Below, one piece after another: positions 26,947 through 35,605 of a stretch of DNA of 64,000 nt; position 1 is the first letter of the stretch; every line of letters starts with the position of its first letter. The stretch is from NCBI RefSeq assembly GCF_003182355.1, contig NZ_QGTW01000010.1, forward strand, positions 154,480 through 218,479. The letters are read 5' to 3'. This DNA comes from Cytobacillus oceanisediminis. GTDB taxonomy: Bacteria; Bacillota; Bacilli; Bacillales; Cytobacillaceae. Below the pieces are notes generated by a model that was not told the origin of the DNA, did not search any database, and saw only the letters and a program-made list of their open reading frames with translations. The position numbers and the translations under genes are program-made.

Positions 26947-27663
26947 ATGTTTATCTATCAGCTTGTAAAGGAATATAAGAAGCGTTTTGGATTTAAAAAT
27001 ATCTTATTAAGAAATGTAAAGATGAACAAGTGGATTCTATTCTATTTATTAACGAGTGTTTGTTTCCCTATTATCATAAGTATTCTTTTTTATTTTGATT
27101 TGATAATATGGATGGTTTTGAGTATAGTAGTTTATTTCATAATCCTATACTTTGGCGGGGAACAACACAAAAAGAAAATGATTAAATTAAAACCAACTAA
27201 TACTCTTGGTTACGATGTTCAACCTTTTAGAAAAATGCTTAGTGAAATTTTTTCAATAACATCAGACGAACAGTTATTAAGGTTGGATGAAATTATTAAA
27301 AGAGAGATATCAGCAGTAGAGTATAATCGAAAATATCCACTTTCGGATATCATTAGACAGTTATTTGTGGCACTTCTGATTACGGGTTTATTATCTTATG
27401 CATTTTTTGAAATCAGAGATGGGAATACAGAAAAAGCAACCCCTTTGTTAGCAGCATATATTTTAGTAATTGGTTTTACGATTACACTTAGTGGTTTCTT
27501 GAAACAAATAAGAGAATTCGGCTCAAGTTCCTACTTAAATGATATCTCCTTCCTTATACATCTCTCATTATTAGAGGTTTCGATACAAACAAATCCTAAA
27601 CAAGAGTTAGAAGAAGACAATTACCACCTAGTTTTACCTTCACGAAAAGATAAACATAAATAA
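26947..27663 (+). CDS. Hypothetical membrane protein
   Basis: A 238-residue protein with two pairs of hydrophobic helices (about 28-47, 49-69, 140-160, 167-187) and short basic ends. It starts 45 bases after kwaB and could be an added member of that unit. No family recognised. An AAGGATGTC stretch lies before the ATG. Confidence 0.6.
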   Translation: MFIYQLVKEYKKRFGFKNILLRNVKMNKWILFYLLTSVCFPIIISILFYFDLIIWMVLSIVVYFIILYFGGEQHKKKMIKLKPTNTLGYDVQPFRKMLSEIFSITSDEQLLRLDEIIKREISAVEYNRKYPLSDIIRQLFVALLITGLLSYAFFEIRDGNTEKATPLLAAYILVIGFTITLSGFLKQIREFGSSSYLNDISFLIHLSLLEVSIQTNPKQELEEDNYHLVLPSRKDKHK

Positions 27664-27733
27664 TAGTGTTGAAGTAATAAAAATAACCACAGAAAATATA
27701 TTTACTAATACCCTAACTTGGTGGAGGTAGGAA

Positions 27734-28219
27734 ATGAAAACTCTTTCGGAATTAGTTACTCTTTATAATAAGAATTATGCAGGATATGAGGAATGGAAGT
27801 TAAGTGATTTTAGAAAAAAGACAAAACCTTTAGAAGAATTAATAAGAAATGCTGTATGGGGTTATTTACCTGATTTAAAAAGAGATTCGCATCAAAATCT
27901 GATTCCTAAAACCATATTAGAAAAGATGGTGAAAAGATTACTTGAACCAAAAATTATAGAGGAACTAAAAAAGTGCAAAAGATTTGATGACATCTTCACT
28001 ATCGTTTACGAATTTAAAGTTCCAAATTTTAGTTCCTTGTGTGTGTATGACACGTCACTTAGGTTAGGAGCAATCTTTAATCTATATCCCGAAGTTGTTT
28101 ATCTGCACAGAGGCGCTTTAGATGGCACAAGGTTGCTGCACCGTCAACCATGGCGAAAATATAATAACTATACAAAATTTTATGTTAGCAGTAAATCACA
28201 AAAAAAGGAAAGGTCTTGA
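27734..28219 (+). CDS. Hypothetical protein
   Basis: A 161-residue basic protein, unrecognised. The C-terminal part CVYDTSLRLGAIFNLYPEVV ... YLHRGA looks conserved and compact. ATG follows GGTGGAGGTAGG. It closes the rightward cargo block; a terminator follows directly. Confidence 0.6.
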   Translation: MKTLSELVTLYNKNYAGYEEWKLSDFRKKTKPLEELIRNAVWGYLPDLKRDSHQNLIPKTILEKMVKRLLEPKIIEELKKCKRFDDIFTIVYEFKVPNFSSLCVYDTSLRLGAIFNLYPEVVYLHRGALDGTRLLHRQPWRKYNNYTKFYVSSKSQKKERS

Positions 28220-28246
28220 TTCTATTCTCAAGACCTCTTTTTTATT
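28211..28246 (+). terminator. Terminator of the left cargo block
   Basis: AGGTCTTGA / TCAAGACCT perfect stem with an 8-nt loop and CTTTTTTATT, overlapping the stop codon of the preceding gene. Confidence 0.88.
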
Positions 28247-28274
28247 TAGCCATAAGTTATTAACCAGAATATAT

Positions 28275-29936
28275 TTAGGCTTTCTTTATACCATGCACAA
28301 TAAATTCATCAGAATCATTCGTTGTTGAAGAATAGAAAAGTTTTATTTCTTGGTTTCTTAATTTATTTACAATGCCTCCCCTGTTGAAGAGATAAAAACA
28401 TTCATTTGAAGGTAATGTTAATTTTCCGTGACTATTCTCTTTGCCAAATGTTTGAGTTTCAGTAAACATCAAAGAATTAGATAGAAATATTGGCTGACTA
28501 AACCCCTGACCGAAAGGTTCTAGCAAATGAATATCATTATATATGCTGGTTGCAAAATATTGTGGAGAACACTCAGCAAAGAAGTGCTTTACAGGTTTAA
28601 GGGGTCCTTCATGCTGGGCAGATATTTGCATATTCTGTATAAAGTTATTTAGCAGTTCTGCATGGGGTTTAATAGAAAAACCTGCGGCAGCTTGATGTCC
28701 TCCAAATCTAGTTAGATGATTTTTACATCGATTTAATGTGTTGATAATTGAAAAAGGCGTTCCATTTACACTGCGGCATGAGCCTGTACCATTTTCAGAA
28801 ATGACAATGGCGGGCTTATGGTATTTTTCTGCAATCTTTGATGCCAGGATTCCAATTAAACCATGATGGTAATTTCCATAAATGATAATGATATTATTAT
28901 TTGCAAGGTTATTTACAGAAATCACTTTTTCGCATGATGCAAACTGCTCGGCGGTCAGTTGCTTTCTTTTTTGATTGAATTCGAAAAGGTTGGTAATATC
29001 TTTTGGATTTACCGTATTGTTGGTTAGTATTGCAACCGCATAATTTGGGTCATCAATTCGACCTAGTGCATTAAATATAGGAGCAATCTGAAAACCGATT
29101 GTGCCGCTATTAATCTGGTTTACTTTTAACCTTCTGATTATCTCTCTGAAAACTATTGAAGGGGCAACATTCATTCGTCTTAATCCTAACTTACAGATTA
29201 TTCTATTTTCACCTTTTAGAGGCATTAAATCAGCGATAGTACCAAGGGTAGCTAATTCAATATACTCTTTTACTTCGGTATCCCAGTTCTGTTTTTTTAA
29301 GAGGCAAAGAGCGTGAACCAGCTTGAAAGCGACACCAGCACCGCATAGTTCAGGAAATGGATATAGATTATCGTGCCTTTTGGGATTTATAAAAGCGTAA
29401 CAATTTGGATTTTCCCCTAATATTTCATGATGGTCTGTAACGATGACATCAATGCCTCTTTTTGCTGCCTCTCCCATAGCCTCATGAGCGGAAGAACCGT
29501 TATCCACAGTAATAATAAGTGAAACACCTATGCTTGCAGCTTCTGTAATTGCATAAGGTGAGATTCCATACCCTTCCTCACGTAATGGCAGTCTGTAAGA
29601 AACATCAACACCATTCTTTTTTAAATATTTATAAAGAATAGAAGTGGAGGTTATCCCGTCACAATCATAATCCCCGAATACCAGAATCTTTTCCTGTTGG
29701 TGAATTCCCTTTAAAATTCTATTCCCTGCTTTCTTCATATCGTTTAATAGGAAAGGGTCATGAAGATTATCAAACGATGGGCTGAAAATATTATATAGCT
29801 CCTCTGTATTTTCCATACCATGCAGAAACAGATATTGCATTAGAAGAGGATGACAATTGAAATACCTTGAATAGTAAATAATTTTATCTTTCTTTGGATG
29901 TTCCTGAAACGGAACATCATTATTAATCCAATGTAT
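28275..29936 (-). CDS. RecJ-like single-strand DNA exonuclease (DHH/DHHA1)
   Basis: A 553-residue protein in the RecJ family. The DHH-domain motifs FGDYDCDGITST, TVDNGSS and VTDHHE are intact, and the C-terminal DHHA1 region has the GGH-type RFGGHQAAAGFSI motif. RecJ removes nucleotides from the 5' end of single-stranded DNA; cargo copies may serve defence or repair. The longer frame used here starts at ATA (29934-29936), five bases after GGAGGGGG. It adds 32 residues (WINNDVPFQEHP...) that look like a normal RecJ N-terminus; ATG at 29840 has no ribosome site. The ATA directly abuts the upstream stop codon. Confidence 0.82.
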   Translation of the reverse strand: MHWINNDVPFQEHPKKDKIIYYSRYFNCHPLLMQYLFLHGMENTEELYNIFSPSFDNLHDPFLLNDMKKAGNRILKGIHQQEKILVFGDYDCDGITSTSILYKYLKKNGVDVSYRLPLREEGYGISPYAITEAASIGVSLIITVDNGSSAHEAMGEAAKRGIDVIVTDHHEILGENPNCYAFINPKRHDNLYPFPELCGAGVAFKLVHALCLLKKQNWDTEVKEYIELATLGTIADLMPLKGENRIICKLGLRRMNVAPSIVFREIIRRLKVNQINSGTIGFQIAPIFNALGRIDDPNYAVAILTNNTVNPKDITNLFEFNQKRKQLTAEQFASCEKVISVNNLANNNIIIIYGNYHHGLIGILASKIAEKYHKPAIVISENGTGSCRSVNGTPFSIINTLNRCKNHLTRFGGHQAAAGFSIKPHAELLNNFIQNMQISAQHEGPLKPVKHFFAECSPQYFATSIYNDIHLLEPFGQGFSQPIFLSNSLMFTETQTFGKENSHGKLTLPSNECFYLFNRGGIVNKLRNQEIKLFYSSTTNDSDEFIVHGIKKA

Positions 29937-30302
29937 TTAAACCCCCTCCATTGCAGAACTTTCATATAGCCAAACCCAATCAGTTCCTTCGTAAGCTTTG
30001 AGATTCTTAAAATACCCTGAATCAGGAAGACAATCGGTACAATAATAGGATGCATATAATCCCTTTAAGCGTTCTTCGCTAATATTATATTTAAATGTTT
30101 CTTTTGGTATAGGAAAAGCTTCTCTTTTTAATTCAGCAGGTTTTGATAGATAAAAAAATAAATCAAACTCTTCTTCTTCTTCGACAATTGACATTTCTGG
30201 TATGAAGAATAAATGTCCACTTTTTTTGTGTTTAATAAGGAAGACCTTCAGCTCTAAGATGTTTTTAAACTCTCCCGTTGCTAACATTGTACTTAACTTC
30301 AT
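29937..30302 (-). CDS. Hypothetical protein upstream of the RecJ-like gene
   Basis: A 121-residue acidic protein with an EEEEEFDLFFY stretch and a CTDC motif near residue 90. Unrecognised. Its last codons contain the ribosome site of the RecJ-like gene and its stop abuts that start, so the pair is translationally coupled. ATG at 30300-30302 has GAGGAAGTGA upstream. Divergent from tniQ. Confidence 0.6.
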   Translation of the reverse strand: MKLSTMLATGEFKNILELKVFLIKHKKSGHLFFIPEMSIVEEEEEFDLFFYLSKPAELKREAFPIPKETFKYNISEERLKGLYASYYCTDCLPDSGYFKNLKAYEGTDWVWLYESSAMEGV

Positions 30303-30503
30303 CAAATCACTTCCTCAACTATTCTCAATTTCACCCCAATTGTTTCCAGGTATATTTCTTTTTAAACGCTGGTAGTAAAATATTTTAGAAATTTTCTTTT
30401 TTGCTAGCTTGCTAGCCGTATTATGAGAAAGAAATTTTAAACTCGGCGTATAAACACTTTAATTACCGGCTAGTCTTTTGGATAAAAAAAGAGGGTGAAA
30501 GCT

Positions 30504-32393
30504 ATAAATCCATTAAATAATCGAATCGAATTAGATGTTGAGGAAAGTCTTGTCAGCTATATTTATAGGTTGTCCATTGCTAATCATTTCGAATTCCCTT
30601 CTGTTATTGGAGATATCATAGGAGTCAGATGGTGGGAGTTAGAGTCTAATAATTTTGATGAGCGTGTATGTAAGACATTGGCGGTCCTTAGCAGAGCTGA
30701 TTATCAGGATATATATACAAAATCTTATCATTCCATTTTTAAGAAACTTAATGAAATGGAAAGAAAAATATGGACCAATGGAAGCAGAATAAAATATTGT
30801 CCGAAATGTATTGCAGAAAAGAAAATGCATAAATCTTTGTGGGGTCTTAGACCAGTAAGCGTTTGTATCAAACACCGAAACATTTTAAGGCATATCTGTC
30901 CAAAATGTAATCGAAATGTGCAATTTGGCTCTTTAATTAAAAGTGTTTGTAGGCATTGCTCATATAAGTTAGACCAATCACAAACTGAGTTCGTAAATCA
31001 AAGTAGCTTTCTTTTAACTGCTCAACGTGATTTTCAAGACTTTCTGTTAGGAGCAAATAACAATGTATTTGGGAAGTTATCCAAATTTCAGGTTATATCA
31101 ATTATGGATGCAACTTGTCGCTTATTTGATGGATTAGAAAGCTTAATAAAGGATGAAGGATACAATAAAGAACAAAAAATTTTCACATATCCGCCTGATG
31201 AATTTCTATATACTGTTGCATTTGCAAATGCGTATTGGATACTCTTTAAGAACTTTCCTAAGAATTTTCATTATGCACTTGAGACATTTGAGCAAAGTGA
31301 TTCACCCAGAAAAAAATACAGAAAAAAACAATTCATAAACTTTTTATCCACGCATTGTGAGTTTGCCAATGTCAAAAAGGCTTATGAGGACTTTAAAGAG
31401 ATGAAAGTTATAGAGGGACAGGTTCCAAGGAACTTAGAAACATTTGATTTGGATTCTGCTTTAAAGAGAAAAAAGCATTATTTTACAAAGCGAGACATTT
31501 TGAAGTTATATGATATTTCAAAAGGAGAAATCGACAAACTGTGTGAAAGTGACATTTTAAAACCGAAAAAGATATTTGCAAAAACACATACTAATTACTT
31601 TTTCGAAAAAAAGGAGACCGAAATAGTCATAAGAAGATTTTTAGAGGAAAAAAGTGATTTAATGACAAAAAAAGAGACTGGGGAAATTCTCGATGTCAGT
31701 TGGAAGGGTCTTACATTTTTAATAAAGAGTGGTCATCTAAAGCAAAAAGCAGGACCTGTTGAGAAACAGTTTGTTTATATAAGTAAAAAGTCGGTTGAGT
31801 CTTTTATTAGTAGAATGAACCAAACAGTTTTTTCGTCTAAAGAGAATCAACACAGTGGTTTGATAAGTTTTCAAGCCTGTTTTGATAAATATGTCACCAG
31901 CGGTTTGCAAATTGGCAAACTACTCGATTGGATAATCTCAAAACAAATTAATTGTTATTCCTTTACGGAGGATTTAGCAATAAATCAGTTACTTATTGAA
32001 GAAGAAGAATTACGGAACCAATTGAAAAAACGAGCTGTCGAAGAGAAAGGCTATACACAGAAAGACGTTTCAAAAATACTAGGGTATACAGAACGAACAC
32101 TCCATAAAGTGATTGGAGCAAATCTAATTACTCCAAAAGTGATAGTAAATAAACAGGGGAGAAAGATATATTACTTTAAAAAACATCAGGTCGATGAATT
32201 TAAAGAAGTGTATATTTCACCAGGGGAAGCAGTAAGAAGATATGAAGTAAATTACTCTTTCTTAAATAAGTTATGGCATAAAAAGGCGTTGAAAAATTAT
32301 TTGGACGGAGTATGTCGGAAAACTCTTTTTAAGAGAGAAGAACTTGAAGAGGTTTTGTTAAGGAAAGGGGTAATATCGAAAAGTTTAACTTAG
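30504..32393 (+). CDS. tniQ: TniQ/TnsD-family target-selection protein 1
   Basis: A 629-residue TniQ-family protein. The N-terminal TniQ domain (about 10-160) includes ESLVSYIYRLS and zinc ligands CPKC, CIKH, CPKC and CRHC. The C-terminal part has at least two MerR-type helix-turn-helix units, for example GYTQKDVSKILGYTERTLHK. TnsD-size proteins choose the insertion site by binding a conserved sequence; this one or its partner at 35606 could recognise comGA. The start appears to be ATA 30504, five bases after GAGGGTGA; GTG 30495 overlaps the ribosome site. Confidence 0.85.
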   Translation: MNPLNNRIELDVEESLVSYIYRLSIANHFEFPSVIGDIIGVRWWELESNNFDERVCKTLAVLSRADYQDIYTKSYHSIFKKLNEMERKIWTNGSRIKYCPKCIAEKKMHKSLWGLRPVSVCIKHRNILRHICPKCNRNVQFGSLIKSVCRHCSYKLDQSQTEFVNQSSFLLTAQRDFQDFLLGANNNVFGKLSKFQVISIMDATCRLFDGLESLIKDEGYNKEQKIFTYPPDEFLYTVAFANAYWILFKNFPKNFHYALETFEQSDSPRKKYRKKQFINFLSTHCEFANVKKAYEDFKEMKVIEGQVPRNLETFDLDSALKRKKHYFTKRDILKLYDISKGEIDKLCESDILKPKKIFAKTHTNYFFEKKETEIVIRRFLEEKSDLMTKKETGEILDVSWKGLTFLIKSGHLKQKAGPVEKQFVYISKKSVESFISRMNQTVFSSKENQHSGLISFQACFDKYVTSGLQIGKLLDWIISKQINCYSFTEDLAINQLLIEEEELRNQLKKRAVEEKGYTQKDVSKILGYTERTLHKVIGANLITPKVIVNKQGRKIYYFKKHQVDEFKEVYISPGEAVRRYEVNYSFLNKLWHKKALKNYLDGVCRKTLFKREELEEVLLRKGVISKSLT

Positions 32394-32650
32394 AAATATA
32401 TTTGTTATTTTTGGAATTAATAACGAACCAATGTAGAAATATGAAAAAATATATCTTTTTATACAAATCTTCAATTATAAGATATAAAAAAACATATTTC
32501 AAGATACTTCCAGAATTTACATTTGAAATAGGAACATGCGCTCCTGTATTCTCGTTTTCAGAGCCATATAAAAACCAGGTTTAAAAAATCTAAATCTAAC
32601 CATAATGATAATACTGGTAATCTTTCAATCTGGCAAAAGGAGAGGATATT

Positions 32651-34627
32651 ATGAGCAGCCGTGTTCATATAGCAAGAGGCACAAAATTCATATTAAATGG
32701 CAGGAAGTTTGAAATCAGCCAAGAGATTGGGGGAGAAAATTATCTAGCGAAAGATTTAGACTTTAAAGACGTCGAAGAAAAGTTTTCGCTAAATGATTTG
32801 CTTTACCAACTTGAACAAGGAAATTTAGAATTCCTCACTAGAGGAAGCATTAACAAAAATGGGAAAGCTGCTTCTCCTGATTATTCGGATTTTAGTTTAT
32901 ATCCAGAAAAACTTCAAGAAAGGGCGAAATTCCGATTGCATGCAATCAAACCTTTATTGGGAATTCAGGTAAAATCTTTGAATCCATATGTTCTCTCTCG
33001 TGTTAATGAGTTAAAAGCTAGTGGATATGAAGTTTCAAGAGCTTCCATTTTTCGTTGGTTAAAAGCATATCAGGAGAGTGAAGAAGATATCCGTTCTTTA
33101 GTTTCCAATATCACTAAGTGTGGACCACAAGATAATAAACTGCAAAAAGAAGTGGATTTAATTATAAATCAAGTAATTGACAAGCATTATCTTGTTCGTG
33201 AGGAAATTTCAGTTAAAACCATCTACAGGCTCGTCTACCATCAAATAGATAAAGAGAACGAACAGCGCGATAATCAAGAAAAGTTAAGTCATCCTTCGAT
33301 ATCCACCATTAGACGAAGGATTGGTTCTCGTGACAGTTTTGAAGTGGATAAGGCAAGAAAGGGTATGAATGCAATAAGAAATAAATATATGGAGGTTACA
33401 CGACAAAATAAACCAACATATCCGCTACAAAGAGTGGAATGCGACCATACAACACTGGATTTAGAGGTATTGGATGACACAACATTGCTGCCTATTGGTA
33501 GACCGACAATCACAAGCTTATTGGATGTCTATACAGGATATCCATTAGGTGTTTATATCGGATTTGAACCTCCATCCTATACTTCAGTCATGTATGCACT
33601 CTTACATGCAATTTCACCAAAAACCTATTTGAAAAGTAAATATCCAAGGGTAAAAAATGAATGGAGTGCATATGGGCTACCTGAATTATTAGTAATGGAC
33701 AATGGAAAAGAGTTCAGGAGCAAGCATCTAGAAGAGGCATGTTTGCAACTTGGTATTGAGCGTTACTATTGTCCAGTTAAAATGCCGTGGTATAAAGGAG
33801 CGGTTGAAAGGCACTTTAGGACCATTAACCAGCAACTAATTCATCAATCCCCAGGAACGACTTTTTCAAACACCGTAAAAAAAGGAGATTATGATTCCAC
33901 CAAGAAAGCTTCTATCCGTTTTAATAAACTATTGGAGATTTTCCACAAATGGTTAATTGATGAGTATGCACAGGAATACAACAGTGGAGTCAGAGGTGTT
34001 CCTGCTGTTCTTTGGGAGAAAGCATTTGAGCATAGCCCAAAACCTGCAGTTCCTTCTACAAAGCTGGATTGGAAGGTTGCTTTGATGAAATTGGGTTTCG
34101 GCAGCATACAAAGAACCGGAGTAAGACGATTGCATCTATTTTACCAATCGCCTGAGTTAAGTTTATTGAAAGGAAAACTTAGAGCTAAAGGCAAGGAAAA
34201 TCGAGTAAAATTTAAATTGGACCCGACTGATTTATCTATGATTTATGTCTATGATGAAATAGACAATAAATATATTGAGGTCCCATGTACAGATGAAGAG
34301 TATTCTAGAGGGCTTAATGAATACGCTCATAGAGTTATATTGGAAAAAGCCAATGAAGATTCGAAAAAGGTTGATAAAAGCGCTTTAGCTGCTGCAAGAG
34401 CAGAGTTAGTAGAGATGATGCAAGAAGAAAAGAACTTTTCTTTAAAAGAAAGAAAAAAGAATGCACGTATTGAAGGTAAAGGGTCTGACAAAGAGTTGAC
34501 TGATGAACCTGCAAAACCAAATCTTAAAGTTGTAGTTAATCAGAAGAAAAACGAATCTAAGAAGGAAAACTTAGACCTTTTAGGAATCGATATCGATAAT
34601 GATTGGGGGCACTTTGATGCAAACTGA
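32651..34627 (+). CDS. tnsB: TnsB-family DDE transposase
   Basis: A 658-residue transposase of the TnsB/TniA/MuA type. The rve-type catalytic core shows Asp265 (VECDHT), Asp350 (VMDNGKEF) and Glu386 (GAVERHF), a D-x84-D-x35-E spacing. N-terminal helix-turn-helix DNA-binding segments (about 110-230) precede it, and a lysine/glutamate-rich tail of about 100 residues follows, as used for TnsC contact. TnsB binds the end repeats and joins 3' ends to target DNA. Its stop overlaps the tnsC start by 11 bases. ATG after AAAAGGAGAGG. Confidence 0.93.
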   Translation: MSSRVHIARGTKFILNGRKFEISQEIGGENYLAKDLDFKDVEEKFSLNDLLYQLEQGNLEFLTRGSINKNGKAASPDYSDFSLYPEKLQERAKFRLHAIKPLLGIQVKSLNPYVLSRVNELKASGYEVSRASIFRWLKAYQESEEDIRSLVSNITKCGPQDNKLQKEVDLIINQVIDKHYLVREEISVKTIYRLVYHQIDKENEQRDNQEKLSHPSISTIRRRIGSRDSFEVDKARKGMNAIRNKYMEVTRQNKPTYPLQRVECDHTTLDLEVLDDTTLLPIGRPTITSLLDVYTGYPLGVYIGFEPPSYTSVMYALLHAISPKTYLKSKYPRVKNEWSAYGLPELLVMDNGKEFRSKHLEEACLQLGIERYYCPVKMPWYKGAVERHFRTINQQLIHQSPGTTFSNTVKKGDYDSTKKASIRFNKLLEIFHKWLIDEYAQEYNSGVRGVPAVLWEKAFEHSPKPAVPSTKLDWKVALMKLGFGSIQRTGVRRLHLFYQSPELSLLKGKLRAKGKENRVKFKLDPTDLSMIYVYDEIDNKYIEVPCTDEEYSRGLNEYAHRVILEKANEDSKKVDKSALAAARAELVEMMQEEKNFSLKERKKNARIEGKGSDKELTDEPAKPNLKVVVNQKKNESKKENLDLLGIDIDNDWGHFDAN

Positions 34628-35543
34628 TACTAGGGAAAAATATTCATCTATGGACTTAGTTCAGAAAAAAGAACAGATAAGAAACCTAAGAATAGCGCAT
34701 CCGCGTTTTAAAAAAGCGCTAGACTTAATTAAACGCTGCCATGACTCCTCCTCGATTTCAGATGACCCACAATGTATGTTAATCACAGGTCCCTCTGGTT
34801 CTGGGAAGTCAACTATTTTTGAAACCTATCGGCAGTTTAATGACAAAATCATCTATGAATCAACAAGAACAAAAAGAGTCGTTCTGTGGGCAGAAATTCC
34901 AAGCCCAACTCGAATTAGCACCTTCCTAGAAACCATGTTGGAGCAGTTAGGAGACCCTGCTCCAACTAGAGGTACGATTGGCAACAAAAATCATCGTCTG
35001 GTAAATCTCATTAAGGATTGCCGTGTGGAACTTATTATGTTAGATGAATTTCAGCACTTTGTTAATACGGAAAATCAAAAAGTTAACTATGATGTTGCAG
35101 ATTGTTTTAAGTCGCTTATTAATCGGACAAAGGTACCGGTAGTCCTATTTGGACTAGATGATGCTAAAACAGTCCTTGAGTGTAATCCTCAATTAAAAAG
35201 GAGATTTTCAATGCGGTATTCTATTCCTCCTTTCGGATATGAGGAAGAAAATCGAAAAAAAGAATTCCGGATGTTGATGAAACAGTTGGATATTTTGCTC
35301 CCCTTTGAACAATTGGCAGGATTAGAAAATCCAGAATTTGCGGATAGGATTATGACTGCAACGGGAGGGGTTATGAACTCAATTATGAAATTAATTAAAG
35401 AAGCTGCTCTTATTTCTCTTGAACAAGAAAAAGAACAAATAGAAATGATTGATATGGCAAAAGCATATCAATTACATTCCTATATCCTTCAAGGCGAAGA
35501 GAACAATCCTTTTGTTAAGAAAGATTTCAAACTAACATCATAA
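34617..35543 (+). CDS. tnsC: TnsC-family AAA+ ATPase
   Basis: A 308-residue AAA+ regulator. Walker A GPSGSGKST is at 58-66; Walker B is LIMLDEFQHF near 142-151. An arginine-finger region RRFSMRY follows. The size and TniB_NTPase-like plan match TnsC/TniB, which forms filaments on DNA between the target selector and TnsB. ATG 34617 overlaps the end of tnsB, with GGGGG seven bases upstream; an in-frame ATG at 34599 is less likely. Confidence 0.92.
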   Translation: MQTDTREKYSSMDLVQKKEQIRNLRIAHPRFKKALDLIKRCHDSSSISDDPQCMLITGPSGSGKSTIFETYRQFNDKIIYESTRTKRVVLWAEIPSPTRISTFLETMLEQLGDPAPTRGTIGNKNHRLVNLIKDCRVELIMLDEFQHFVNTENQKVNYDVADCFKSLINRTKVPVVLFGLDDAKTVLECNPQLKRRFSMRYSIPPFGYEEENRKKEFRMLMKQLDILLPFEQLAGLENPEFADRIMTATGGVMNSIMKLIKEAALISLEQEKEQIEMIDMAKAYQLHSYILQGEENNPFVKKDFKLTS

Positions 35544-35605
35544 GAAAAGCATGGAACAGAACCATGCTTTTCTTATTGCACAAAATTAGGGGAGGGGTGA
35601 AGACA

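Noticed and set aside
29840..30055. 71-codon reverse-strand frame over the RecJ-like gene's start
   Set aside because: It overlaps both the hypothetical gene at 29937 and the extended RecJ-like start, which have better coding character.
32402..32584. 60-codon frame between the first tniQ and tnsB
   Set aside because: No ribosome site or recognisable pattern; AT-rich by-product.
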